Positions 17,748-26,251 of a DNA stretch of 64,000 bases are shown piece after piece. Each line of letters begins with the position of its first letter. The stretch's first letter is position 1. The DNA lies in assembly GCF_037963835.1 (NCBI RefSeq), contig NZ_CP150145.1, positions 930,001 to 994,000 of the forward strand, given 5' to 3'. Origin of the DNA: Paenibacillus sp. FSL H8-0332 (GTDB lineage: Bacteria > Bacillota > Bacilli > Paenibacillales > Paenibacillaceae). The position numbers and the translations under genes were made by a program. A model generated the notes under the pieces. That model had not been told where the DNA came from. It ran no database searches and saw only the letters and a program-made list of their open reading frames with translations.

Positions 17748-18098
17748 TTGATTGTTAAACGCGGCGACGTTTTTTTTGCCGACCTTTCACCGGTTGTGGG
17801 TTCTGAGCAAGGTGGAGTAAGGCCGGTACTGATTATTCAGAACGATATTGGCAATCGCTTCAGCCCGACTGTGATTGTGGCAGCTATCACTGCCCAGATC
17901 CAGAAGGCCAAGCTGCCGACGCATGTGGAGATTGATGCAGCTGCTCATGGCTTTGACCGGGATTCCGTGATTCTGCTGGAGCAGGTTCGTACCATTGACA
18001 AGCAACGCTTAACAGATAAAATCACCCACCTGGACGACGAGACCATGAAGCTGGTGGATGATTCGCTGCAAATCAGCCTGGGGCTGATTGATTTCTGA
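17748..18098 (+). CDS. ndoA: mRNA interferase NdoA (EndoA, MazF family)
   Basis: 116-residue sequence-specific endoribonuclease toxin of the type II NdoAI/NdoA module; Bacillus EndoA cleaves at UACAU. The N-terminal [35 protein letters not shown] and the C-terminal [17 protein letters not shown] are almost identical to Bacillus EndoA. The TTG start follows the antitoxin stop closely. A strong terminator follows. The module is chromosomally conserved in this order and is therefore core rather than mobile. Confidence 0.95.
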   Translation: MIVKRGDVFFADLSPVVGSEQGGVRPVLIIQNDIGNRFSPTVIVAAITAQIQKAKLPTHVEIDAAAHGFDRDSVILLEQVRTIDKQRLTDKITHLDDETMKLVDDSLQISLGLIDF

Positions 18099-18134
18099 AC
18101 CTATTCATAGGGATGTAACATCAATAATCGTAAC

Positions 18135-18172
18135 AAAAGGCAGGCCGGATGAATCCCGGTGCTGCCTTTTTT
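18135..18172 (+). terminator. Rho-independent terminator
   Basis: AAAAGGCAGGCCGG / CCCGGTGCTGCCTTTTTT stem-loop after ndoA. Confidence 0.88.
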
Positions 18173-18236
18173 AATAAGATAAGAATTTATATATTTTGGG
18201 GCCCCCGCAAAGTACCTGAGTAAACATCGAAGCAAA

Positions 18237-18258
18237 GCCCCACTTTGTGGGGTTATTT
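18237..18258 (+). terminator. Small GC hairpin with U-rich tail
   Basis: CCCCAC-TTT-GTGGGG followed by TTATTT lies in the 306-bp gap between ndoA and the next tetR. It may be a second terminator; no gene is convincing around it. Confidence 0.5.
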
Positions 18259-18343
18259 AACGTGTATGGATATACAGAAAGTGATAGACGGGCTGATGGA
18301 TAACCATCTATTACGGGTGCTGCTGGGTATATTTCAGCCGGGG

Positions 18344-18390
18344 TTGTGTAAGGTTATATCTGCGTGATATAATTGGACCGATCGGTCGGT
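18344..18390 (+). promoter_or_regulatory. tetR promoter with overlapping operator
   Basis: TTGTGT (18344-18349), 18-bp spacer and TATAAT (18368-18373) form a sigma-A promoter. Directly after it the perfect palindrome ACCGATCGGT (18377-18386) extends into CGGT, a GACCG-rich TetR-type operator. The layout indicates autorepression of the tetR gene at 18405. Confidence 0.7.
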
Positions 18391-18404
18391 CTAGAGGAGG
18401 GGTA

Positions 18405-19013
18405 ATGATCAGAGGACGTTCAGATGGAGAAGAAACCAAAAGCCGTATTCTGCACAATGCTTCCAGTCTATTCGCGCAAAAGGGCTACGGAGCAGTAAGC
18501 ATGAATGAGGTCTGCCTGGCTGCGAAGGTCAGCAAGGGCAGTTTATATCACCATTTTCCCAGCAAGGATGAGTTGTTCCTGCATGTGGTGGAAGAGGATA
18601 CACAGAAATGGATCTGTGAGTGGGAGGAGCTGCAGAGCAAGCTCAGCGGAACGGAAGCCCGCCTGTTCGCGCTGGGTGATCATTATGCGAATGATTTTCA
18701 GAATCCGCTGATTCACGCACTGGAGGAATACGCCAGATCCCGCACACTTCCGGACGATATCCGCCAGCGTCTCTCGCAGATCTATGAGCTGGTTGCACGG
18801 GTCTGCCGTGAGCTGCTGCAGGAGGGAATGGATTCCGGGTACCTGAACAACATAAATCTGGAGAGCTGTGTAATCACACTCAGCGGGATGCTGGAAGGAA
18901 TCGGACGGGTCAATGAGATTACAACCATCGCCAATACCCCGGAGGAGATCAGGGCATACTACCGTGCAGCCATTCAGATCCTGCTGCAGGGGATACGCGC
19001 CGGGGAACGTTAA
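18405..19013 (+). CDS. TetR/AcrR-family repressor
   Basis: 202-residue repressor. Helix-turn-helix at ~10-57 (ESKSR-like TKSRILHNASSLFAQKGY, AVSMNEVCLAAKVSKGSLYHHFPSKDELF). The C-terminal domain resembles the PsrA/TetR_C_11-like group. It is followed 57 bp later by a co-directional MFS gene, so it probably regulates an operon of itself and the pump through the ACCGATCGGT operator. In B. subtilis the region between ndoA and ydcI/tex holds the rsbRSTU-sigB genes; none is present here. Confidence 0.88.
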   Translation: MIRGRSDGEETKSRILHNASSLFAQKGYGAVSMNEVCLAAKVSKGSLYHHFPSKDELFLHVVEEDTQKWICEWEELQSKLSGTEARLFALGDHYANDFQNPLIHALEEYARSRTLPDDIRQRLSQIYELVARVCRELLQEGMDSGYLNNINLESCVITLSGMLEGIGRVNEITTIANTPEEIRAYYRAAIQILLQGIRAGER

Positions 19014-19070
19014 TCAACAGATACAGATAGATATAGATAGATGAACCTAGGAAATTCGGAGGGAATCACA

Positions 19071-20282
19071 ATGTCATTACTGTTAAGGAACCGGGGAGCG
19101 ATGCTGCTTCTCATGCTGAATATCTTTTTGGCGTTCACGGGGATCGGTCTGGTTGTCCCTATTATGCCTACCTATATGAATGAACTGGGTATCGGCGGGA
19201 GTATGGTCGGGCTGCTGGTGGCCGCATTCTCGCTGACTCAGCTGCTGGTCTCGCCCTTCGCCGGAAGACTCTCGGACAAAATGGGCCGCAAAAAAATCAT
19301 TGTCGGCGGTCTGGTGGTGTTTGCGTTCTCGGAGCTTCTGTTCGGTCTGGCTAACGCATCATGGGTGCTGTTCGTCTCGAGAATGCTTGGCGGTATCGGT
19401 GCAGCGATGATTATGCCTGCTGTTATGGCTTATGTGGCGGACACCACCTCCTCGGAGGAGCGGGCGAAGGGTATGGGCTTCATCAATGCGGCCATTACCA
19501 CGGGCTTCATCATCGGGCCAGGAATCGGCGGCTATCTGGCCGAGCTGGGCATCCGCGTTCCATTCTTTGTTGCTGCGGGTGCTGCCGGGCTCGTGGCCGT
19601 CATTACGTTAATCGTCCTGCCGGAATCGCGTTCGGCGGAGCTGCGTGAAGAAGCCAGAGACCAGAAGGGAAATAAGGATAATCTAATTCTCCAGCTCGTA
19701 CGCTCTTATCGTGAGCCTTACTTTTTCGGACTTATTATTGTATTCGTACTGTCTTTCGGGCTGGCCAACTATGAAACGGTATTCGGATTGTTTGTGGATC
19801 ACAAATTCGGGTTCACGCCCAAGGATATTGCGTTTGTCCTGACGTTTGGCTCGATTGCCGGGGCTGTGGTACAGGTTACCGCATTCAGCTGGATTCTGAA
19901 CAAGTTCGGGGAGAGCCGGGTCATTTCCGCCTGTCTGCTGGTCTCGGGCCTGTCGATCCTGTTGACGCTGTTCGTGCATGGCTTCGTGGCGATTGTATCT
20001 GTGACCTTTGTTGTATTCCTCGCCATGGATATCCTTCGCCCCGCTGTCGGGACACAGCTCTCCAAGATGGCGGACGAGACGCAGCAGGGCCTTGTGATGG
20101 GAATGAATTCCGCGTACACCAGCCTTGGCAACATTGCCGGACCGATTGTAGCGGGTATCCTGTTCGATATGAATCTCAATTTCCCTTATGCGGCGGCTGC
20201 GCTGGTCATGTTCCTCAGCTTCCTGTTGTCGGTGAGCTATGGCAGACGGAGAAGAAGCAAGGGGATTCCGGTGGTACGGTAA
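19071..20282 (+). CDS. MFS multidrug/tetracycline-type exporter
   Basis: 403-residue, 12-TM transporter of the DHA1 type. Typical motifs: VVPIMPTYMNELG in TM1, the loop 2-3 motif GRLSDKMGRKKIIVGG, and the motif-C-like GFIIGPGIGGYLAELG in TM5. This places it near NorA/BMR/TetA-like drug:proton antiporters. CGGAGGG lies 7 nt before the ATG at 19071, so I reject the upstream ATG at 19041. It shares an operon with the preceding tetR. Confidence 0.88.
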   Translation: MSLLLRNRGAMLLLMLNIFLAFTGIGLVVPIMPTYMNELGIGGSMVGLLVAAFSLTQLLVSPFAGRLSDKMGRKKIIVGGLVVFAFSELLFGLANASWVLFVSRMLGGIGAAMIMPAVMAYVADTTSSEERAKGMGFINAAITTGFIIGPGIGGYLAELGIRVPFFVAAGAAGLVAVITLIVLPESRSAELREEARDQKGNKDNLILQLVRSYREPYFFGLIIVFVLSFGLANYETVFGLFVDHKFGFTPKDIAFVLTFGSIAGAVVQVTAFSWILNKFGESRVISACLLVSGLSILLTLFVHGFVAIVSVTFVVFLAMDILRPAVGTQLSKMADETQQGLVMGMNSAYTSLGNIAGPIVAGILFDMNLNFPYAAAALVMFLSFLLSVSYGRRRRSKGIPVVR

Positions 20283-20344
20283 CATTGGGAGAGGGATTCA
20301 GACCACTTTACATGCCAATAAGATAAAGATTCCTATAAAATAAG

Positions 20345-20390
20345 AATACGGCTATGTCATCCTGGAAGGGGCGGCGTAGCCGTATTTTAT
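20345..20390 (+). terminator. Rho-independent terminator
   Basis: AATACGGCTA pairs with TAGCCGTATT, followed by TTAT, after the MFS gene. Confidence 0.82.
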
Positions 20391-20439
20391 ATAGAACTTA
20401 GGGGTTGAGAATAGCTGGATTTCTTCCACTTGCTGATGA

Positions 20440-20620
20440 ACGATTGAACGCTGCTGGGACAGCAGGTGGATAAAAGGCATTTAAATAATCTCTTTTCAGC
20501 CGAAATAGGGGAAACGTTCCATAGCAGATGTTGTTTATCCACTTGTTCAAGCATATTTCTCAGAAATCGGCGAAATAAGATACGTTTGTCCACTTGCTTG
20601 CTGCGGGATTCCGTATGCCT
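20440..20620. repeat. Intergenic repeat element, copy 1
   Basis: The 430-bp gap between the MFS and tex genes has no convincing gene. It holds GTGGATAAAAGG, TTTATCCACTTG and TTTGTCCACTTGC segments with AGAAATCGGCGAAATAAG. The GAAATCGGCG / CTTATTT words recur in the elements near 22.96 and 56.4 kb. I see inverted arrangements of CAGGTGGATAAA and TTATCCACTTG, suggesting a foldable non-coding repeat unit. Confidence 0.5.
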
Positions 20621-20716
20621 GCTTGGTGGTGTCGGACTTTGGTCCTGCGACAAACTGTGATAGTATTTCAGTAGAGAGCTATGAACTCAGACTGTGTATA
20701 GAAAGAGGGATCTACT

Positions 20717-22945
20717 TTGAGCGTTGATACGAATCAGGCGGTGAAGGCGGCGGAAGATGCTGCTGCCCGTCAGGAGCAGGAACTGATACTTGCAGCTATT
20801 GCGAAGGAGCTGAGCATCAGTCTGAAGCAGGTAAGAACTACGGTGGGGCTGCTAGATGAGGGCAACACCATTCCGTTCATTGCCAGATACCGCAAGGAAA
20901 TGACCGGGGAGCTGGACGAGAATGTCCTCCGCGATGTCGAAGAACGGCTCGGATATCTGCGTAACCTCGGTGACCGCAAGAAGGATGTGATCCGCAGCAT
21001 CGAGGAGCAGGGCAAGCTTACTCCTGAGCTGCAGGCGAGTATCATGAAAGCTGTGAAGCTGCAGGAAGTGGAGGACCTGTACCGTCCGTTCAAGCAGAAG
21101 CGCAAGACACGGGCCAGTGTCGCCAAGGAACGGGGACTGGAACCGCTGGCGGATTGGGTGATGGAGCAGCGCCGGCAGGGGGTTCCGCTGGAAGAGGCCG
21201 CTAAGTATATTGATGCAGACAAAGGTGTAGATAGTGCCGAGCTGGCGCTGCAAGGGGCGATGGATATCATTGCCGAGAATATTGCCGATGATCCGGCCAT
21301 CCGTTCGTGGGTGCGCCAGTATACAGCGAGTCAGGGGATTCTGGTCTCCGAGGCCAAGGATGCCCAGCAGGAGAGTGTATACGAGAATTATTATTCGTAC
21401 CGGGAGCCTGTGCACAAAATGCCGCCGCACCGTATTCTCGCCATCAATCGAGGGGAGCGGGAGAATGTGCTGAAGGTCGGCATTGAGGTTGTGGCCGACA
21501 AGATCCATGCGTTCATTATCCGCAAGCTGGTGAAGGGGCCTTCCCCGGTCAAGGAGCTGCTCGAAGCGGTGACCGAGGATGCGTACAAACGGCTGCTGGC
21601 CCCTTCCGTCGAGCGCGAGGTGCGCGGGGAGATGACGGAAAAGGGGGAGACGCAAGCGATTTCCATCTTCTCAGGAAATCTGCGCAGCCTGCTGCTGCAG
21701 CCGCCGGTGAAGGGACGACATGTACTTGGTGTCGACCCGGCTTACCGCACCGGCTGCAAGCTGGCCGTAGTGGACGATACCGGCAAGCTGCTGGAGGTAG
21801 CGGTCACTTATCCGACGCCGCCGAACAACAAGAAGCGCGAGGCGGCGGCCAAGTTCAAGGAGCTGATCGCCAAATATGGCATCCAGCTCATCGTCATCGG
21901 CAACGGCACCGGCTCGCGGGAGACGGAGCAGTTCACGGCCGAGGTCATTGCCGAGGTCGGCGACCCTGACTTGGCCTACCTGATCGTTAACGAGGCAGGG
22001 GCCAGTGTGTATTCGGCCTCCAAGCTGGCGCAGGAGGAGTTCCCGGATCTGGATGTGGCGGAGCGCAGCGCCGCCTCCATCGCCCGCCGCGTGCAGGACC
22101 CGCTCGCGGAGCTGGTCAAGATTGATCCGAAGGCCATCGGTGTCGGGCAGTACCAGCACGATGTGTCGCAGAAGCATCTGGAGGAGAGCTTGAAGGGCGT
22201 CGTGGAGTCGGCGGTTAACCACGTCGGTGTCGACGTGAATACCGCTTCGGCCTCACTGCTCTCCTATGTGGCAGGAGTGAATACGACGATTGCCAAGAAT
22301 ATTGTGAAGTTCCGCGAGGAGAACGGCAAGTTCACTACGCGCAAGGCACTGCAGAAGGTGCCGCGCCTGGGCGCGAAATCCTACGAGCAGTGCATCGGCT
22401 TCCTGCGTATCCCCGGAGGGGACAATACGCTGGACCGCACGCCGATCCACCCGGAATCCTACGCGGTGGTGGATAAGTTGTTCCGCGAGCTGGGGCTGGA
22501 TGTGAAGCAGCTCGGCAGCAAGGAGGTTGCAGAGCAGCTAAGCGCTCAGGATGCGGAAGAGCTGGCGGTGAAGCTGGAGGTGGGCGTGCCTACGCTGCGC
22601 GACATCCTGGAGAGTCTTCAGCGTCCGGGCCGCGACCCGCGTGAGGAGCTGCCGCTGCCCATCTTCCGCAAGGATGTGCTGAAGATGGAAGACCTGCTGC
22701 CCGGCATGGAGATGCAGGGCACGGTGCGCAACGTAATCGACTTCGGCGCCTTCGTCGATATCGGGATCAAGAACGACGGGCTGGTCCATATCTCCCAGCT
22801 TAGCGGTAGCTATGTGAAGCACCCGATGGACGTGGTCTCCGTCGGCGACAATGTCACCGTATGGGTGCTGGGCGTGGATGTGAAGAAGGGCCGCGTCAGC
22901 TTGACGATGCGCCAGCCGCGTGAGGCGGCGGGCAGCGGGGAGTAG
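20717..22945 (+). CDS. tex: Tex-family RNA-binding transcription accessory protein
   Basis: 742-residue Tex/YdcI protein. Domains in order: N-terminal helical region (IAKELSISLKQVRTTVGLLDEG, TIPFIARYRKEMTGELDE), YqgF/RNase H-like domain at ~330-440 (GVDPAYRTGCKLAVVD, VIGNGTGSRETEQF), helix-hairpin-helix pair at ~510-590 (NTASASLLSYVAGVN, VPRLGAKSYEQCIGFLRI) and an S1 domain at ~660-735 (GMEMQGTVRNVIDFGAFVDIG, SLTMRQPR). It is known to influence transcription and RNA metabolism. TTG start after GAGGGA. B. subtilis ydcI lies in the same neighbourhood. Confidence 0.95.
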   Translation: MSVDTNQAVKAAEDAAARQEQELILAAIAKELSISLKQVRTTVGLLDEGNTIPFIARYRKEMTGELDENVLRDVEERLGYLRNLGDRKKDVIRSIEEQGKLTPELQASIMKAVKLQEVEDLYRPFKQKRKTRASVAKERGLEPLADWVMEQRRQGVPLEEAAKYIDADKGVDSAELALQGAMDIIAENIADDPAIRSWVRQYTASQGILVSEAKDAQQESVYENYYSYREPVHKMPPHRILAINRGERENVLKVGIEVVADKIHAFIIRKLVKGPSPVKELLEAVTEDAYKRLLAPSVEREVRGEMTEKGETQAISIFSGNLRSLLLQPPVKGRHVLGVDPAYRTGCKLAVVDDTGKLLEVAVTYPTPPNNKKREAAAKFKELIAKYGIQLIVIGNGTGSRETEQFTAEVIAEVGDPDLAYLIVNEAGASVYSASKLAQEEFPDLDVAERSAASIARRVQDPLAELVKIDPKAIGVGQYQHDVSQKHLEESLKGVVESAVNHVGVDVNTASASLLSYVAGVNTTIAKNIVKFREENGKFTTRKALQKVPRLGAKSYEQCIGFLRIPGGDNTLDRTPIHPESYAVVDKLFRELGLDVKQLGSKEVAEQLSAQDAEELAVKLEVGVPTLRDILESLQRPGRDPREELPLPIFRKDVLKMEDLLPGMEMQGTVRNVIDFGAFVDIGIKNDGLVHISQLSGSYVKHPMDVVSVGDNVTVWVLGVDVKKGRVSLTMRQPREAAGSGE

Positions 22946-22949
22946 TGGG

Positions 22950-23145
22950 CGTTACGGACTCAGAGGACCTTATTTTGCTGAAATCGGCGTTTTGTGGATC
23001 GTTGCGGACTCAGGAGCCGTTAATTCAGGCTTCGAAGCCTGTAATTATGCCCGACAGCCTCATTAGCGTCTTCTGAGTCCGTTTAAGCTGACAAAAGAGG
23101 CATTTCAAAGAGAATAACGGCATCCTGGTCCGCAAAGGACCAGAG
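22950..23145. repeat. Intergenic repeat element, copy 2
   Basis: Non-coding. GGACTCAGAGGACCTTATTT followed by TGCTGAAATCGGCG appears, then GTTGCGGACTCAGGAG, and TTCTGAGTCCGTTTAAGC in inverse orientation. It contains the hairpins CAGGCTTCGAAGCCTG and CTGGTCC-GCAAA-GGACCAG. The reverse complement of the first unit, with a few changes, recurs at 56386-56412, so this is a dispersed family. Confidence 0.6.
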
Positions 23146-23157
23146 AATGCAAATAAG

Positions 23158-23193
23158 CTGTGCTTTCCTTCAACAGGATTGCACAGTTTTTTT
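23158..23193 (+). terminator. Rho-independent terminator
   Basis: CTGTGC pairs with GCACAG across a 17-nt loop, followed by a TTTTTTT run. It is the probable end of the tex transcript. Confidence 0.7.
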
Positions 23194-23247
23194 GAAATAT
23201 AGAATTCATATGTTTCACACGATAACTTATCCTTCTATTTCTCGCTG

Positions 23248-23285
23248 AAACGGTACCGTCCTTTAAAAGGACGGCAAAGCCGTTT
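23248..23285. promoter_or_regulatory. Nested palindrome upstream of an MFS gene
   Basis: CCGTCCTTT-A-AAAGGACGG is a perfect 19-bp inverted repeat, enclosed by an outer AAACGG...CCGTTT pair. It lies 130 bp upstream of the MFS start at 23415 with no T-run after it. It could be a dimeric-regulator operator or a structured leader RNA. Confidence 0.45.
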
Positions 23286-23414
23286 CCACTTGTAGGCTGG
23301 GCTTATGAATTTGAGTTGGAGATTCATGTGGAGAATATCATTTGTTTTAAGCATGACATATGCTTTGATAAAACTATGGCACAAGGAGGCATTCAAAACG
23401 AAAGAGGTTAATTT

Positions 23415-24668
23415 ATGAGTGATCCACAGACGGCTTCACCCTTGCGAACGGATCAGGACGAGCAGGCAGTGCCGGTGCGCAAGCTGCTGGAGCTGCCCCT
23501 GGCGTATATCCGGTTTCTGGCAGGGATGTTTATTTCCAGGTTGGGGGATTCTTTGTTCACCTTTGCGATTCCATGGATCTCCTACGAATTAACGAAATCG
23601 AGTATTGTAATGGGCTCTATGTATGCGGTAAGTGTCTTGCCCATCGTTCTGTTTGGTCCGGTTGTAGGGAGTCTGGTTGACCGATGGGACCGAAAAAGAC
23701 TGATGATTGTAACGGATATTTTAAGGGCGCTACTGGTCGTATTGATTCCCTTGCTGCATTTTGCCGGCCTGCTTCAGCTTTGGCACCTGTATGCAATCTC
23801 TTTCGTGCTTACTATACTGTCTTTGATGTTCGATGTGTCGATAGTCGCGATCATCCCGCAGCTTGTGCCTGCACAATTGACAAGAGCCAATGCTTCGTAC
23901 CAATTGACCAACCAAATTGCTGAGATGGCTGGACCTTTACTTGCCGGAGTGATTATTGCTGGGATAGGCGGCTTCAATACGCTTTGGCTAGATGCGTTGT
24001 CCTTTGGAGGTACGCTTATTGTTCTTATGTTAATGGCAGACTTGGGGCACTCTCGCTCAGCGGCGAGTATAGGGAGGATTTTTAGCGATATCGGAGAAGG
24101 GTTCAAGTGGCTGGTACGCTCGAAGATCAATTTGTCTTTTTCGTTTCAGGCTATGATCGGTAACTTCGGGTATAGTGCTGCTTTTGGTGTCTTAATGTTC
24201 TATTTGTTAAACACCTTGCATTTGAATACCCAGCAGAGCAGCATTAATTATACCTTGTTAGGCTTTGGCGGAATGATCGGCAGTCTGCTTGCTGTTCCGC
24301 TGGAGAGACGTTTCCGCCGGGGATTGTTAATTCCTGTATTACTCGGAGTGGGGACTCTGGGATTCAGTTTTGCTGCAATCAGCGACTTTTGGCTGGCTCC
24401 CGGCATTGCCTTTCTAGGGGTTACTACTTGTAATGTGGCTTGGAATACCATTGTAACCTCAGTCCGGCAAGAGACGATTCCACAGGATATGATTGGACGT
24501 GTTCTGGGCTTCTCTAGAGTGCTTACCCGGCTGGCAATGCCTCTGGGAGCAATGACCGGAGCGGCCTTGTCAGAATGGACGGATCCCCGTGCAGTGTTCG
24601 CTGTGGCCGCAGCTGCCAAACTGCTTGAGGTAATTATTGCCTTGGTGACACAGATCCGCAAACTTTAA
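23415..24668 (+). CDS. MFS transporter
   Basis: 417-residue major facilitator with ~12 membrane helices. SRLGDSLFTFAIPWISYELT in TM1 and GSLVDRWDRKRLMIVTDILRA in loop 2-3 place it in the MFS_3 group of macrolide-efflux/enterobactin-exporter-like proteins. The start follows AAGAGG at 7 nt. It has no adjacent regulator gene; a nested palindrome upstream may be its control site. The substrate is unknown. Confidence 0.85.
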   Translation: MSDPQTASPLRTDQDEQAVPVRKLLELPLAYIRFLAGMFISRLGDSLFTFAIPWISYELTKSSIVMGSMYAVSVLPIVLFGPVVGSLVDRWDRKRLMIVTDILRALLVVLIPLLHFAGLLQLWHLYAISFVLTILSLMFDVSIVAIIPQLVPAQLTRANASYQLTNQIAEMAGPLLAGVIIAGIGGFNTLWLDALSFGGTLIVLMLMADLGHSRSAASIGRIFSDIGEGFKWLVRSKINLSFSFQAMIGNFGYSAAFGVLMFYLLNTLHLNTQQSSINYTLLGFGGMIGSLLAVPLERRFRRGLLIPVLLGVGTLGFSFAAISDFWLAPGIAFLGVTTCNVAWNTIVTSVRQETIPQDMIGRVLGFSRVLTRLAMPLGAMTGAALSEWTDPRAVFAVAAAAKLLEVIIALVTQIRKL

Positions 24669-24677
24669 GCTGTCTAA

Positions 24678-24788
24678 CGATATTTCACTAAAAGGGCGCG
24701 AATGATCGTCTTCCTCTGCTCCGAAGCCAATTCCTACAGTACAGGCCAGACCGTATTGGTGGATGGCGGCTTGGTCAAAGGGCTTTAG
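24678..24788 (+). pseudogene. C-terminal remnant of a short-chain dehydrogenase/reductase
   Basis: This 37-codon reading frame after the MFS gene encodes MIVFLCSEANSYSTGQTVLV then DGGLVKGL and a stop. That is the canonical SDR C-terminus (FLxSxxxxxxTGQxxxVDGG). No start codon with a ribosome site and no upstream SDR sequence (no TGxxxGIG, no YxxxK) is present, so it is a decayed fragment. Confidence 0.8.
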
Positions 24789-24838
24789 AATTCTCAATTC
24801 CAACTCTAATCAGTAAAAGTTGAGAGAATAAAAGAATG

Positions 24839-24868
24839 GGTCAGCCAGTTATTCGGTTGGCCTATTTT
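24839..24868 (+). terminator. Probable terminator
   Basis: GGTCAGCC / GGTTGGCC stem with two G-T pairs, then TATTTTGG. It lies in the 270-bp AT-rich gap before the Lrp gene. Confidence 0.5.
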
Positions 24869-25051
24869 GGCGTTTTGATTAGAGATGATTGAAGGGACTT
24901 TAACTATTTAAGTTTGCCCGCGTTGAAATCTGGTAATTATTAAACTTTTTAATACAAAATCAAATGAGCTTAAAAAAATTACGTATTTACCAGGAAGTAT
25001 TTTCTTATTTAATACATATTGTATAATTTACTTAAAATGGAGGGGATGCAA

Positions 25052-25483
25052 ATGGATGATATTGACCTGCAAATCCTGGGGTTACTGAAGAGGAATAGCC
25101 GGATGACCAGCTCCGATATCTCGAAAATGATTCATCTGTCGGTTCCATCCATTGCGGAGCGAATCCGGAAGCTGGAACGAAACGGGGTCATAGCGCAGTT
25201 CACCGTCAAGCTGGACCGTAAGGCTATGGGCAAGAACTGTGTAGTCTATATTTTCCTCCAGCTCAGCAGCTCGGTGGATACTCAAGGCTTCCGTGAGAGT
25301 ATCATCCAATCCCAGGAAGTACTGGAGTGCCATCATATTTCCGGTGAATATGATTATCTTCTGAAAGTGGCATTAGCAGATCTATCCGGTGTTGAGACCT
25401 TCATTACACAAACGCTTAAAGCCCGTTACAGCATTGTCCGATCGAACACCATTTTCAGTCTATCTGCCCTGAAAGAGGAATAG
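25052..25483 (+). CDS. Lrp/AsnC-family transcriptional regulator
   Basis: 143-residue feast/famine regulator. The N-terminal helix-turn-helix at ~2-60 (DDIDLQILGLLKRNSRMTSS, SVPSIAERIRKLERNGVI) is followed by the RAM ligand-binding domain (VYIFLQLSSS, VLECHHISGEYDYLLKVALAD, IVRSNTIFSLSALK). GGAGGGG lies 6 nt before the chosen ATG at 25052. It precedes a LysE-family exporter by 20 bp, the classic pairing for amino-acid-responsive export. Confidence 0.9.
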   Translation: MDDIDLQILGLLKRNSRMTSSDISKMIHLSVPSIAERIRKLERNGVIAQFTVKLDRKAMGKNCVVYIFLQLSSSVDTQGFRESIIQSQEVLECHHISGEYDYLLKVALADLSGVETFITQTLKARYSIVRSNTIFSLSALKEE

Positions 25484-25503
25484 AAGCGAAGGAGCGGTTA
25501 TCT

Positions 25504-26136
25504 ATGTCATGGGAATGGATATCGAAAGGTATATTGCTGGGCCTGTCCATCGCGGCTCCCGTAGGGCCTATCAGTATTTTGTGCATCAGAACGACAATTA
25601 CCAGAGGATTCAGAACAGGGCTGTACAGCGGGCTGGGTGCGGCAACCGCAGATGCTGTGTTCGGCATACTGGCAGGATTAGGATTGACAGCTTTGACTGC
25701 TGCTCTAGTGAATTACAACATTATACTGCAGGTGGTTGGCGGATTGTTTATTTGCTGCTTAGGGATAAGATCGTTACTACGGGTTCCGGCCATGGAAGCA
25801 GCTCATTCTACTGCCAGCCCAGGTGTGCTGGGTTCTTATGCTATGACGTTTCTGCTCACGCTGTCTAACCCGATGACGATTATATTTTTTCTGGGCGTAT
25901 TCGGAGCTACTGGTGTTCTACTGTCGCATAAGCTCACAGATATGGTGTTTCTGGTTACAGGCGTGTTCCTGGGCTCAGCACTATGGTGGGTACTCCTCTC
26001 AGGAGCAGCTGCACTGCTTCGGAATAAGGTACTGGAGGGACCCTTTAAGCTCTCTCTATTTAACAAAATGTCCGGGGGAGTACTGTTTGTATTCGGAGTA
26101 GTTACCCTTGTGAAATCCGCAGCTGTATTTTTGTAA
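25504..26136 (+). CDS. LysE/RhtB-family amino acid exporter
   Basis: 210-residue membrane protein with six predicted helices. The LysE signature is in the first helix and loop: GLSIAAPVGPISILCIRTTI, then GFRTGLYSGLGAATADAVFG. FLLTLSNPMTIIFFLGVFGA in the middle is also diagnostic. Members export basic or neutral amino acids. Co-transcription with the Lrp gene is likely (20-bp gap, AAGGAGCGG site). Confidence 0.9.
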   Translation: MSWEWISKGILLGLSIAAPVGPISILCIRTTITRGFRTGLYSGLGAATADAVFGILAGLGLTALTAALVNYNIILQVVGGLFICCLGIRSLLRVPAMEAAHSTASPGVLGSYAMTFLLTLSNPMTIIFFLGVFGATGVLLSHKLTDMVFLVTGVFLGSALWWVLLSGAAALLRNKVLEGPFKLSLFNKMSGGVLFVFGVVTLVKSAAVFL

Positions 26137-26251
26137 CGAGGACGCAAGCGCCACCAGCTCAGCAGTATAAAACAACTATAGTTATTCAAGAACGGAAGCC
26201 CCCTGCCAGGCGGTGTTATGATAGACAGAAACAGAAGGTGGTGGATAGTAA

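Noticed and set aside
18266..18367. 33-codon frame upstream of the tetR gene at 18405
   Set aside because: It overlaps the tetR promoter and -10 box and has no clear ribosome site, so it is unlikely to be a gene.
20440..20620. tRNA or other known RNA gene in the MFS/tex gap
   Set aside because: No cloverleaf, CCA-type end or TTC-loop pattern fits; the segment is better explained as an intergenic repeat.
23240..23330. Possible GEMM (c-di-GMP-I) riboswitch before the MFS gene
   Set aside because: Only a GGACGGCAAAGCC-like word is present; the conserved AGGGCAAACC and the GGTAGCGGGGTTACC part are missing.
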